A DNA stretch of 64,000 bases, from positions 1 to 64,000 of the forward strand of contig JADKBR010000026.1 in assembly GCA_016714975.1 (NCBI GenBank). Direction: 5' to 3'. The translations under genes and the position numbers were made by a program. This DNA comes from Candidatus Dechloromonas phosphorivorans (GTDB taxonomy: Bacteria > Pseudomonadota > Gammaproteobacteria > Burkholderiales > Rhodocyclaceae). Below the pieces are notes generated by a model. That model saw only the letters and a program-made list of their open reading frames with translations, searched no databases and had not been told where the DNA came from. Of the stretch, positions 20,695-29,003 are shown piece by piece. How positions within the stretch are numbered: position 1 is the stretch's first letter; each line of letters opens with the position of its first letter.

Positions 20695-23025
20695 TTATGC
20701 ACGCTCCACGGAAATCGAGCCGAACATGTCGCCCAACCCAGCCGTGCTCACGTGCGCCGCCGCGACGCGGACACAACCGACCGGCACGTTGTTATCAACC
20801 TTGGCCACCAGCACGGCCTCACCTTGCCCTTGCTTCACCCGCACTTTATCGTCGACGGCAACGCCCATCTGGGCAAGTGTCTGGCCATTGATTCGTGCTG
20901 TCGGCGCAACCGAATCGGCAGTCTGCTGCAAAGCCGGCGCCCGCCGGGCCAAGGGATCGGCGAAATTGATCGGCACATCGGCTATACGCTCCCACTGGCT
21001 TCCTGCCGCCGGCAGGGAAATGGAGACGCCAATCAGGCCGTTGTCCAGACCGGAGACAAATTCGGCATCCTTGCCAAGCACTTCGTCACGCACCGCTTCA
21101 CTCGATTCGTGGGCGAAACCGTCGAAGTTCAGCACATTGCCGAGTACCCGCAGCACCTTCCATGCCGGACGTGAGTCGCCGCGCGCCTTGACCACCCCGT
21201 TGAAACCCTGAATGCGCCCTTCGATATTGACGAAGGTGCCGGCAGTTTCGGTGAAGGGTGCGATCGGCAGCATCACATCGGCGTATTCGAGAGCCGGCGC
21301 GTGCTTGAAAGCGGACATGCAGACCACCAGGCTTGCCTGCTTCAGCGCGGCGACAGCAGCTTGGGGGTTGCCACAATCGAGTTCCGGCTCTATGCCCATG
21401 AGCAGGTAAGCCTTGCGCGGCTGCTCGAAAATCTCTCGGGCGTTGGCACCAGCGGGCGACGACAGAGCGACATGGCCACCGACCACATTGGCCGCTTCGC
21501 CGAGGAACCCCACCGTGGCATTCGTCAGTTTGCCAAGTTCAAGCGCCAGTGCATGAAGCTGCGTCGCGTCATTCGACTGCGTGACGACGTTGCCGAGGAA
21601 GATCGCGCACTTCTCGCCGACAACCAGATACTGGGCGATCTTCTTGCTGGCTTCATCCGGGCTGACTTCGTCGAGACCAGCTGGAACGGCGGCGCCCATC
21701 AGTCCTGCCGCTGCCTTGACGACAGCGGCCAGTGCCAGCGCCAGCCGCGATGGAGCTACAGCGAGACTCTCTTGCAGATCGATCAACTGATCATCGGCAG
21801 TCACCGACAACACGCTGACCTTGGTGTACTTCTTGGCAGCCTGACGGAGGCGTTGGGCAATCAGCGGATGATCCTTGCGCAGGAACGATCCAACTACCAG
21901 AGCAGCATCGAGATCCGTGATCTCAGCCAGACGCAGGCCCAGCCAAGGGATACCCGCACGCCTGGAGTCGCTGCCAAAGTCGCTCTGGCGTGGGCGAAAA
22001 TCGACGTTTCGGCTGCCAAGCCCTCGCATGACTTTGCCAAGCAGGAACAGTTCTTCCAGCGTGGAATTCGGTGCAGCCAAGGCCGCCAAGGCATCGCCAC
22101 CATGCTTGCGAGCGATATCCCTGAGGCCGTGAGTGACAAAATCGAGTGCCACGTTCCAGTCGACCTCACGCCACTGGCCGCCCTGCTTGACCATCGGCCT
22201 GGTCAGACGCTCATCGGAATTCAGCGCCTGATAGGAGAAACGCTCCTTGTCGGAAATCCAGCATTCATTGACCGCTTCGTTTTCGAGAGGCAAGACGCGC
22301 ATCACGTTGTCGTGCTTGACTTGCACAACCAGATTGGCACCAACGGAGTCATGCGGACTGATCGACCTGCGGCGCTGCAACTCCCAAGACCGCGCCGTGT
22401 AGCGGAAAGGCTTGGAGGTCAGTGCGCCGACCGGGCAAAGATCGATCATATTGCCCGACAACTCCGAGTCGACCGTGCGCCCGAGGAAGGTCGTGATCTC
22501 GGAATGCATGTTGCGGTTGGCCATGCCCAGTTCCATGATGCCGCCAATTTCCTGACCGAAGCGCACACAACGCGTGCAGTGAATGCAGCGGCTCATTTCC
22601 TCCATGGAAATGAGCGGGCCGACATTCTTGTGGAAGACGACGTGCTTTTCCTCGGTGTAGCGGCTTTTCATCGGGCCGTAGCCGACTGACATGTCCTGCA
22701 ACTGGCACTCACCACCCTGATCGCAGATTGGGCAGTCCAGCGGGTGATTGATCAGCAGGAATTCCATCACTCCCTTCTGCGCCTTGATCGCAAGATCAGA
22801 GTGTGTAAAGACCTTCATGCCATTGGTCACCGGCGTTGCGCAGGCCGGCAACGGCTTCGGTGCCTTTTCCACCTGCACGAGACACATCCGGCAGTTGGCG
22901 GCAATAGAAAGTTTCTTGTGGTAGCAGAAATGCGGGATGTAGACCCCTAACTGCTGCGCGGCATCCATCACCGTGCTGCCATCGGGCACTTGCGCCTTCT
23001 TGCCGTCGATTTCGATTTCTAGCAT
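20695..23025 (-). CDS. nuoG: NADH-quinone oxidoreductase subunit G
   Basis: The 776-residue electron-transfer subunit of the peripheral arm. The N-terminal [2Fe-2S] ferredoxin domain shows CYHKKLSIAANCRMCLV and PACATPV. It is followed by the His-ligated cluster motif HPLDCPICDQGGECQLQD and the CIHCTRCVRFGQEIGG cluster motif. The rest is a degenerate molybdopterin-oxidoreductase-like domain without obvious cofactor function. ATG 23025; its stop directly abuts the nuoH start. It sits 52 bases from nuoF. Confidence 0.97.
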   Translation of the reverse strand: MLEIEIDGKKAQVPDGSTVMDAAQQLGVYIPHFCYHKKLSIAANCRMCLVQVEKAPKPLPACATPVTNGMKVFTHSDLAIKAQKGVMEFLLINHPLDCPICDQGGECQLQDMSVGYGPMKSRYTEEKHVVFHKNVGPLISMEEMSRCIHCTRCVRFGQEIGGIMELGMANRNMHSEITTFLGRTVDSELSGNMIDLCPVGALTSKPFRYTARSWELQRRRSISPHDSVGANLVVQVKHDNVMRVLPLENEAVNECWISDKERFSYQALNSDERLTRPMVKQGGQWREVDWNVALDFVTHGLRDIARKHGGDALAALAAPNSTLEELFLLGKVMRGLGSRNVDFRPRQSDFGSDSRRAGIPWLGLRLAEITDLDAALVVGSFLRKDHPLIAQRLRQAAKKYTKVSVLSVTADDQLIDLQESLAVAPSRLALALAAVVKAAAGLMGAAVPAGLDEVSPDEASKKIAQYLVVGEKCAIFLGNVVTQSNDATQLHALALELGKLTNATVGFLGEAANVVGGHVALSSPAGANAREIFEQPRKAYLLMGIEPELDCGNPQAAVAALKQASLVVCMSAFKHAPALEYADVMLPIAPFTETAGTFVNIEGRIQGFNGVVKARGDSRPAWKVLRVLGNVLNFDGFAHESSEAVRDEVLGKDAEFVSGLDNGLIGVSISLPAAGSQWERIADVPINFADPLARRAPALQQTADSVAPTARINGQTLAQMGVAVDDKVRVKQGQGEAVLVAKVDNNVPVGCVRVAAAHVSTAGLGDMFGSISVERA

Positions 23026-23077
23026 GTCGCTACCTTGTAGCCAGTTCTTTCGTATCTATCGCTTGGATAGGTTTCGT

Positions 23078-24406
23078 TCAGGTCTGAACGTTGTGGAAAC
23101 CACTACCCGCCCACTGGACATCCCTGGGAACGAGACAGGTCTTGTGTTCAATGTGGTATTCGAACTCACTCCCGAAATGCTTCAGAAAGCTCTGTACCGG
23201 CAGCGCCGCCGCATCACCGAGAGCGCAGATCGTGCGGCCCATGATGTTGCCCAACACATTGTTCAACAGATCGAGATCCTCAGGCTTGCCTTTGCCATTC
23301 TCGATCCGCTGCACCACCTTGTACATCCAGGCAGTGCCCTCGCGGCACGGGGTGCATTGCCCACATGACTCTTCATAATAGAAAAAGGACAGGCGCTCCA
23401 GCGCCTTCACCATGCACACCGTTTCGTCCATTACGATGACCGCACCCGATCCAAGCATGGAACCGGCCTTGCTGATCCCGTCATAGTCCATCGTGGTTTC
23501 CATCATCACCGCACCCGGAATCACGGGAGCGGATGATCCACCGGGAATCACGGCCTTCAATTTGCGGCCACCACGCATCCCACCACACATTTCGAGCAGC
23601 GTGGAGAACGGCGTACCCAGCGGAATTTCATAGTTACCGGGGCGATTGACATGGCCAGAGACAGAGAAAAGCTTGGTGCCGCCGTTGTTGGGCTTGCCCA
23701 GATTGAGAAACTCCTCGCCACCCATTTTCAGAATGAATGGAATGGAAGCGAAAGTTTCAGTGTTGTTGATCGTCGTCGGCTTGCCATACAGGCCAAAGGA
23801 AGCCGGAAACGGCGGTTTGAAGCGTGGCTGACCCTTCTTGCCCTCTATCGATTCGAGCAGTGCCGTTTCCTCGCCGCAGATGTAGGCGCCATAACCGTGA
23901 TGGGCGAAGAGTTCGAAATTGAATCCGGAGCCGAGAATGTTCTGGCCGATCAGTCCGGCGGCACGAGCTTCGTCGAGTGCTTCTTCAAAACGCTGATAGC
24001 TTTCCCAGATCTCGCCATGCACATAGTTGTAGCCGCGGTTAGCACCCATGGCAAAAGCCGCGATCGCCATGCCCTCGATGACCGAATGCGGATTGAAGCG
24101 CATGATGTCGCGGTCCTTGAAGGTGCCTGGCTCGCCTTCATCGGTGTTGCAGACGACGTACTTGTCCCCCGGAAACGAGCGCGGCATGAAAGACCATTTC
24201 AGACCCGTCGGGAAGCCAGCACCGCCACGTCCGCGCAGAACCGATTTCTTGACCTCGCTGATGACCTCTTCCTGGGACATCTTGCTTTCCAGGATACGGC
24301 GCAACTGGGCATATCCGCCGCGGGCCACGTAATCCTTGAGACGCCAGGTCTTGTCGCCGTCAAGGCCTTCCATCAGGACACCATTGATCGAACCAAGCAT
24401 GGCCAT
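23078..24406 (-). CDS. nuoF: NADH-quinone oxidoreductase subunit F (NADH-binding)
   Basis: NuoF binds NADH, FMN and the [4Fe-4S] cluster N3, the electron entry of complex I. Landmarks in the 442-residue protein: GRGGAGFPTGLKWSF (FMN/NAD site), CNTDEGEPGTFKDRD, GAGAYICGEETALLES-like GYGAYICGEETALLES, and the cluster motif ESCGQCTPCREG with a later Cys (TICALGDAAA). ATG 24406 shares its A with the nuoE stop codon, so translation is coupled; the frame is open to a GTG at 24415 but that start is less likely. Confidence 0.97.
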   Translation of the reverse strand: MAMLGSINGVLMEGLDGDKTWRLKDYVARGGYAQLRRILESKMSQEEVISEVKKSVLRGRGGAGFPTGLKWSFMPRSFPGDKYVVCNTDEGEPGTFKDRDIMRFNPHSVIEGMAIAAFAMGANRGYNYVHGEIWESYQRFEEALDEARAAGLIGQNILGSGFNFELFAHHGYGAYICGEETALLESIEGKKGQPRFKPPFPASFGLYGKPTTINNTETFASIPFILKMGGEEFLNLGKPNNGGTKLFSVSGHVNRPGNYEIPLGTPFSTLLEMCGGMRGGRKLKAVIPGGSSAPVIPGAVMMETTMDYDGISKAGSMLGSGAVIVMDETVCMVKALERLSFFYYEESCGQCTPCREGTAWMYKVVQRIENGKGKPEDLDLLNNVLGNIMGRTICALGDAAALPVQSFLKHFGSEFEYHIEHKTCLVPRDVQWAGSGFHNVQT

Positions 24407-24879
24407 TACTTGCACTCCTCCAAGAGCCTGTCGATCTGCTCCGGATGCATGTGGCTACACATGCTGCGATTATTCACGATCATCACCGGCGCGTCGCCAC
24501 AGGCGCCCATACATTCACCCTCCTTCAGGGTGAACCTGCCGTCTGCCGTGGTTTCGCCAAAGCCGATGCCAAGCTTGTTCTGCACATATTCTCCGGCGTG
24601 ATAACCGCCGGACAGGGCACAGGGCAAGTTGGTACAGACCGTGATCTTGTACTTGCCAACCGGTTTAAGGTCATACATGTTGTAAAACGAAGCAACTTCG
24701 TAGGCCGCAATCGGCGCCATGCCAAGATAGGCGGCAACCGCTTCGATGGCTTCCGGACGCAACCAGCCCATTTCTTCCTGGGCATACGCGAGACAGGCCA
24801 TGACTGCAGACTGTTTCTGGTCGGCCGGATACTTGGCAACTTCGCGGTCGAACTTCTGGAGGGTTTCAGCGGCAAACAT
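24406..24879 (-). CDS. nuoE: NADH-quinone oxidoreductase subunit E ([2Fe-2S])
   Basis: A 157-residue thioredoxin-like ferredoxin subunit holding cluster N1a. The four ligands are in the pairs VCTNLPCALSG and ECMGACGDAPVMIVN. The start ATG 24879 overlaps the nuoD stop as ATGA. It works in a tight unit with NuoF and NuoG in the NADH-oxidising module. Confidence 0.97.
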   Translation of the reverse strand: MFAAETLQKFDREVAKYPADQKQSAVMACLAYAQEEMGWLRPEAIEAVAAYLGMAPIAAYEVASFYNMYDLKPVGKYKITVCTNLPCALSGGYHAGEYVQNKLGIGFGETTADGRFTLKEGECMGACGDAPVMIVNNRSMCSHMHPEQIDRLLEECK

Positions 24880-26132
24880 CAGCGGTCGATCTCGCCAAAA
24901 ACAACATCCTGGGAACCGATTATCGTAACGACGTCGGCAATCATGTGACCTCGGGCCATTTCATCCATTCCCTGCAGGTGAACATAACCCGGCGCACGGA
25001 TCTTCATGCGATAGGGCTTGTTGGCGCCATCGGAAATGAAGTAGATCCCGAACTCGCCCTTGGGATGCTCGATTGCGGCATACGCCTCACCCGCCGGAAC
25101 GTGGATTCCTTCGGTGAACAGCTTGAAATGGTGAATCAACTCTTCCATGTTCGACTTCATGCCTTCACGGGACGGTGGAGCAACCTTGTGGTTGTCGGTG
25201 ATTACCGGCCCGGGGTTCTTGCGCAGCCAGTCGATACACTGCTTGATGATGCGGTTGGCCTGCAGCATCTCTTCCATGCGAACAAGGTAACGATCGTAGC
25301 TATCGCCATTTACGCCGACGGGTATGTCGAAATCTACCTTGTCGTAGGCCGCATAGGGCTGCTTCTTGCGCAGATCCCAAGCGATGCCGGAACCACGCAG
25401 CATCGCGCCGGTGAAGCCCATTTGCAGCGCACGCTCAGGGGAGACAACGCCAACGTTGACCAGTCGCTGTTTCCAGATCCGGTTATCGGTCAGAAGCGTA
25501 TGGTACTCGCTGTGATAGGTCGGAAACCGATTGGTGAAGTCTTCAAGAAAATCGAGTAATGAACCACTCCGGTTTTCATTCAGTTCCCCTGCCTTCCTGG
25601 CGCTGGTCCAGGTCGACTCTTCATACTGCGGCATGCGATCTGGCAGATCGCGGTAAACGCCGCCCGGACGGTAATAGGCCGCATGCAACCGGGCGCCGGA
25701 CACGGCCTCAAAGACATCCATGAGATCTTCACGCTCACGGAAGGTATAGAGAGCCATAGTCATGGCACCGACATCCAGTGCGTGACAGCCCACCCACAAC
25801 AGGTGATTGAGGAGGCGGGTCACCTCATCGAACATGGTACGAATGTACTTGCCACGCTCAGGAACCTCAACGCCAAGCAGCTTTTCGGTCGCCAGACAAT
25901 AGGCATGCTCGTTGCTCAAGGTTGAGACGTAGTCCAAGCGATCCATGTAAGGCACTGACTGAACCCAGGTACGTGTCTCGGCAAGCTTCTCTGTCGCGCG
26001 ATGCAGAAGGCCGATATGCGGATCGGCGCGCTGCACCACTTCGCCGTCGAGTTCCAGAACCAGACGCAGGACACCATGCGCTGCCGGGTGCTGCGGACCG
26101 AAATTGAGAGTGAAATTGCGGATATCAGCCAT
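24879..26132 (-). CDS. nuoD: NADH-quinone oxidoreductase subunit D
   Basis: The 49-kDa-type subunit that, with NuoB, forms the quinone-reduction site. From ATG 26132 it is 417 residues, beginning MADIRNFTLNFGPQHPAAHG; the conserved His of GPQHPAAHG contacts quinone. Other landmarks are IGLLHRATEKL, VGCHALDVGAMT and RGSGIAWDLRK, with the C-terminal IVGSQDVVFGEIDR-like IIGSQDVVFGEIDR. The start overlaps the end of nuoC by 8 bases. It is separate from nuoC, as in most bacteria outside the enterics where they are fused. Confidence 0.97.
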   Translation of the reverse strand: MADIRNFTLNFGPQHPAAHGVLRLVLELDGEVVQRADPHIGLLHRATEKLAETRTWVQSVPYMDRLDYVSTLSNEHAYCLATEKLLGVEVPERGKYIRTMFDEVTRLLNHLLWVGCHALDVGAMTMALYTFREREDLMDVFEAVSGARLHAAYYRPGGVYRDLPDRMPQYEESTWTSARKAGELNENRSGSLLDFLEDFTNRFPTYHSEYHTLLTDNRIWKQRLVNVGVVSPERALQMGFTGAMLRGSGIAWDLRKKQPYAAYDKVDFDIPVGVNGDSYDRYLVRMEEMLQANRIIKQCIDWLRKNPGPVITDNHKVAPPSREGMKSNMEELIHHFKLFTEGIHVPAGEAYAAIEHPKGEFGIYFISDGANKPYRMKIRAPGYVHLQGMDEMARGHMIADVVTIIGSQDVVFGEIDR

Positions 26133-26730
26133 GTGCCGGATCCCCATAGCTGTCTTCGCGCACGATGCGCGGGGTGTTTTCGCGGGGCTCGATCGTCACT
26201 GGTTGGTAGATGACTCGACCCTGATCTGGGTCGTAACGCATTTCGACGTGACCGGAGATCGGAAAATCCTTACGGAACGGATGCCCTATGAACCCGTAAT
26301 CGGTCAGTATCCGACGCAAGTCATCATGGCCAACAAAGGCGATTCCATAGAGGTCGAACGCCTCACGCTCGAACCAGTTCACGCTCTTCCACACGCCGGT
26401 TACCGATTCCACCGCAGGAAACTCGTCGTCTTCGGCAAAGACCCGGACACGCAGGCGCCAGTTGTGAGCCAGCGACAGTAGGTGCGACACTGCCGCAAAG
26501 CGGCGGCCGCACCACCCGCCATCCCCATGAGTCGAATAATCAACCCCGCAGAGGTCTATCAGCTCTTCGAAGGCGAAATCGGGTTCGTCCCGTAGGGATG
26601 TCATCACAGCGAGATAGTCGGCAGCTGCCACTTCGATTGTCAACTCGCCAAGGGCAAGCTTGAGCGTCATCAGCTTGTCGCCGAAGTGCTTCTGAAGGTT
26701 CTGGCTAAGCGTTTCCAGCTTGGCGGACAT
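26125..26730 (-). CDS. nuoC: NADH-quinone oxidoreductase subunit C
   Basis: The 30-kDa-type peripheral subunit, 201 residues. The family signature WFEREAFDLYGIAFVGHDDLRRILTDYGF is present (key residues: W, ERE, DLYG, HPDLRRIL-like HDDLRRIL). It stabilises the NuoB/NuoD core and has no cofactor. ATG 26730; 19 bases after nuoB. Confidence 0.97.
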   Translation of the reverse strand: MSAKLETLSQNLQKHFGDKLMTLKLALGELTIEVAAADYLAVMTSLRDEPDFAFEELIDLCGVDYSTHGDGGWCGRRFAAVSHLLSLAHNWRLRVRVFAEDDEFPAVESVTGVWKSVNWFEREAFDLYGIAFVGHDDLRRILTDYGFIGHPFRKDFPISGHVEMRYDPDQGRVIYQPVTIEPRENTPRIVREDSYGDPAHG

Positions 26731-26749
26731 AGCGAATCAGCCTCGGCAA

Positions 26750-27226
26750 TTAACGAGCAATGGTGTTGGTACGACGAATCTTGTTCTGCAGCTGGATTAA
26801 ACCATAGAGCAGCGCCTCGGCCGTCGGCGGACAGCCGGGAACATAAATGTCCACAGGCACGATGCGATCGCAACCACGCACCACCGAGTATGAATAGTGG
26901 TAATAGCCACCGCCATTGGCGCATGACCCCATGGAGATCACCCAGCGCGGCTCTGACATCTGGTCGTAGACCTTGCGCAGGGCAGGCGCCATCTTGTTAG
27001 TCAGGGTTCCTGCAACGATCATCACGTCGGACTGCCGCGGACTGCCGCGGAAAACGATTCCGAATCGGTCAAGGTCATAGCGCGAACACCCGGCATGGAT
27101 CATCTCGATTGCGCAACACGCCAGACCGAAGGTCATCGGCCACATCGAGCCCGTCCGCATGTAGTTGATCAGTTTGTCTGCCGTTGTGGTAACGAAGCCT
27201 TCCTGCAGAATACCCTCAATGGACAT
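26750..27226 (-). CDS. nuoB: NADH-quinone oxidoreductase subunit B (cluster N2)
   Basis: NuoB carries [4Fe-4S] cluster N2, the last in the chain, which reduces quinone. The 158-residue protein has the unusual tandem-cysteine motif in LACCAIEM and the other ligands in MGSCANGGGYY and VPGCPPTAEAL. RGSPRQSDVMIVAGTL is also family-typical. ATG 27226 is 3 bases after the nuoA stop. Confidence 0.97.
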   Translation of the reverse strand: MSIEGILQEGFVTTTADKLINYMRTGSMWPMTFGLACCAIEMIHAGCSRYDLDRFGIVFRGSPRQSDVMIVAGTLTNKMAPALRKVYDQMSEPRWVISMGSCANGGGYYHYSYSVVRGCDRIVPVDIYVPGCPPTAEALLYGLIQLQNKIRRTNTIAR

Positions 27227-27229
27227 GGC

Positions 27230-27601
27230 TTATTCCCATTCCAGCGCACCCTTGGCCCAGGCATACACATAGCCAATGACCAGGATGGCAACGAAAACCA
27301 GCATTTCAAGGAAACCGAACAACTTGATGGATTCGGCCGCCACCAGATCCTTGAAAATCGTCGCCCACGGGAAGAGGAAGGCGATCTCCAAGTCAAAGAG
27401 GATGAAAAGAATGGCAATCAGGTAATAGCGCACGTCGAATTTCATGCGCGCATCTTCGAATGCCTCAAAGCCGCACTCGTAGGGTGACAGCTTCTCGGGG
27501 TCCGGTCGGCTGGGGGCCAGTATGAAACCCGTCACGACGGGTAGCACGCCAACCGCAATCCCAACCAGAACGAACATCAGGATTGGGAAATAGTTTTCCA
27601 T
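27230..27601 (-). CDS. nuoA: NADH-quinone oxidoreductase subunit A
   Basis: First gene of the nuo block; 123 residues with three TM helices. The loop between TM1 and TM2 has the conserved YECGFEAFEDARMKFDVRYYLIAILFILFDLEIAFLFPW pattern (key residues: ECG with its quinone-loop Cys, DVRYY, and the membrane acids in FDLEIAF). ATG 27601 (MENYFPILMFVLVG) is preferred over an upstream in-frame start. It begins 65 bases after the tRNA-Leu gene on the same strand. Confidence 0.96.
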   Translation of the reverse strand: MENYFPILMFVLVGIAVGVLPVVTGFILAPSRPDPEKLSPYECGFEAFEDARMKFDVRYYLIAILFILFDLEIAFLFPWATIFKDLVAAESIKLFGFLEMLVFVAILVIGYVYAWAKGALEWE

Positions 27602-27666
27602 GGCCCGCCACCAATATTCAGATTCTTGCACTAAACAGTGTGCCTTTCAGCCACTGCGCCCATTTT

Positions 27667-27751
27667 TGGTGCCGACGGCGAGACTCGAACTCGCACAGCT
27701 CGCGCCACTACCCCCTCAAGATAGCGTGTCTACCAATTCCACCACGTCGGC
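27667..27751 (-). tRNA. tRNA-Leu (anticodon GAG)
   Basis: The minus strand folds as a class II tRNA of 85 bases. The acceptor stem is GCCGACG with CGTCGGC followed by ACCA encoded in the DNA. The D-loop contains AATTGGTAGA, the anticodon stem is CTATC with GGTAG and the loop TTGAGGG gives anticodon GAG. There is a long variable arm (TGGCGCGAGCTGT) and a T-arm with GTTCGAGTC. It lies between secG and nuoA and is probably processed from their shared transcript. Confidence 0.97.
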
Positions 27752-27766
27752 ACTGCCATCCGGCCA

Positions 27767-27790
27767 CCCCGGCGAGGAACTCTGCCGGGG
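27767..27790 (-). other. Hairpin between secG and tRNA-Leu
   Basis: A perfect 7-bp stem, CCCCGGC and GCCGGGG with a 10-base loop, lies between the secG stop and the 5' end of the tRNA. No T-tract follows, so it is more likely an RNA-processing or stability element than a terminator. Confidence 0.5.
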
Positions 27791-27802
27791 AAACCTCTTG
27801 CC

Positions 27803-28174
27803 TTACTTCGGAATATCCTTTGCCCTGGAGCCAGCATCTGCAGGCGCCGCAGGCGACTCACCACCCACCGCTGCAGGCTGTGAAACCCCCTGAGATTGTA
27901 CCTTCTCCTGCATCACACTGCCAGTCGTTTTTGGCTGGTGCGAAGCGACATAGGCAAGACTCAGACTGGTTGCAAAAAACACGGCAGCCAGCAAGCCGGT
28001 GGCACGACTCAGAAAGTTTGCCGAACCAGTCGCGCCAAAGAGACTGCCGGAGGCACCGCTACCGAACGCAGCCCCCATATCGGCTCCCTTGCCGTGTTGC
28101 ATCAGGACCAGACCGATGATCGACAGCGCTACCAGAATGTGGATCGTCAGAAGGAGAGAAAAAAGCCAGTTCAT
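27803..28174 (-). CDS. secG: Preprotein translocase subunit SecG
   Basis: SecG is the small, two-helix subunit of the SecYEG channel that helps SecA-driven export. The 123-residue product starts MNWLFSLLLTIHILVALSII and contains the typical GLVLMQHGKGADMGAAFGSG linker and a second TM helix. The C-terminal tail is rich in Ala, Pro and Gln and poorly conserved. ATG 28174; 16 bases after tpiA, the common tpiA-secG-tRNA-nuo order of betaproteobacteria. Confidence 0.95.
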   Translation of the reverse strand: MNWLFSLLLTIHILVALSIIGLVLMQHGKGADMGAAFGSGASGSLFGATGSANFLSRATGLLAAVFFATSLSLAYVASHQPKTTGSVMQEKVQSQGVSQPAAVGGESPAAPADAGSRAKDIPK

Positions 28175-28190
28175 TATTTGTTACCACCTA

Positions 28191-28940
28191 TCAGTTTGCC
28201 GCCAGACAAATCGCAAGAAAGTCTTCGGCAACCAGTGCCGCCCCGCCAATCAGACCGCCATCGATGTCCGCCTGCTTAAACAACTCCGCTGCATTCTGCG
28301 GCTTGACACTGCCACCATAGAGAATACGCAGACCCGTCGCCAATTCCCCGTCAAGCCCCCCCACCTGCGCACGAATGGCAGCATGCACCTCCTGCGCTTG
28401 CGCGGGAGATGCCGTCACGCCGGTCCCAATGGCCCACACGGGCTCATAAGCGACCACCGCCGACATCAGCCCGCAAATCCCTGCAACGTCGATCACCGCG
28501 CGCAGCTGACGCGAGACAACAGCCTTCGTCTGACCGGCTTCGCGCTCCACCAGGGACTCGCCCAGGCACAGGATCGGCACCAGGCCAGCCTTCTGCGCCG
28601 CGACAAACTTCGCGGCCACCAGCGCATCGCTTTCGCCGAACAGGCTGCGCCGCTCGGAATGACCGACTAGCGCGTAGCAACACCCAAACTCGCGGAGCAT
28701 CGCGGCAGACACCTCGCCAGTAAAGGCGCCCGACTCATGCTCGCTGACTGACTGTGCGCCCCAGAGCAACTGCGTTCCGGCCAGGACAGACTGAACTTGA
28801 GCGAGAAATGGATAGGGGACGCATACTGCCACGTCGCACTGCACCTCCGCGATCCCGAACTTCAGTTGCTCAAGCAACGCCGCATTCTGCCGGAGGCTTC
28901 CATGCATCTTCCAGTTTCCGGCAACAAGCTTCTTACGCAT
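28191..28940 (-). CDS. tpiA: Triosephosphate isomerase
   Basis: Interconverts dihydroxyacetone phosphate and glyceraldehyde 3-phosphate in glycolysis and gluconeogenesis. The 249-residue TIM barrel shows AGNWKMHG at residues 6-13 (Asn and Lys of the active site), the catalytic His in VGHSERR, the catalytic Glu in AYEPVWAIGTG and LYGGSVKP for phosphate binding. ATG 28940 is chosen because it begins MRKKLVAGNWKM. A strong sigma-70 promoter lies just upstream, with a leader of about 27 bases; tpiA is thus the probable first gene of the tpiA-secG-tRNA-nuo transcript. Confidence 0.97.
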   Translation of the reverse strand: MRKKLVAGNWKMHGSLRQNAALLEQLKFGIAEVQCDVAVCVPYPFLAQVQSVLAGTQLLWGAQSVSEHESGAFTGEVSAAMLREFGCCYALVGHSERRSLFGESDALVAAKFVAAQKAGLVPILCLGESLVEREAGQTKAVVSRQLRAVIDVAGICGLMSAVVAYEPVWAIGTGVTASPAQAQEVHAAIRAQVGGLDGELATGLRILYGGSVKPQNAAELFKQADIDGGLIGGAALVAEDFLAICLAAN

Positions 28941-28973
28941 GAGACAGGGACCCACTTGGCGAACAAGCCCAAA

Positions 28974-29003
28974 ATTATAGCTGGCGGCTGGTTTATCGGT
29001 CAA
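28974..29003 (-). promoter_or_regulatory. Sigma-70 promoter of tpiA-secG-tRNA-nuo
   Basis: On the minus strand TTGACC (29003-28998) and a perfect TATAAT (28979-28974) are separated by 18 bases. The -35 box overlaps the last codons of glmM. Predicted transcription start is about 28967. Confidence 0.75.

Noticed and set aside
27033..27052. Tandem GGACTGCCGC duplication in nuoB
   Set aside because: It encodes the conserved RGSPRQSD region of NuoB, so it is ordinary coding sequence.
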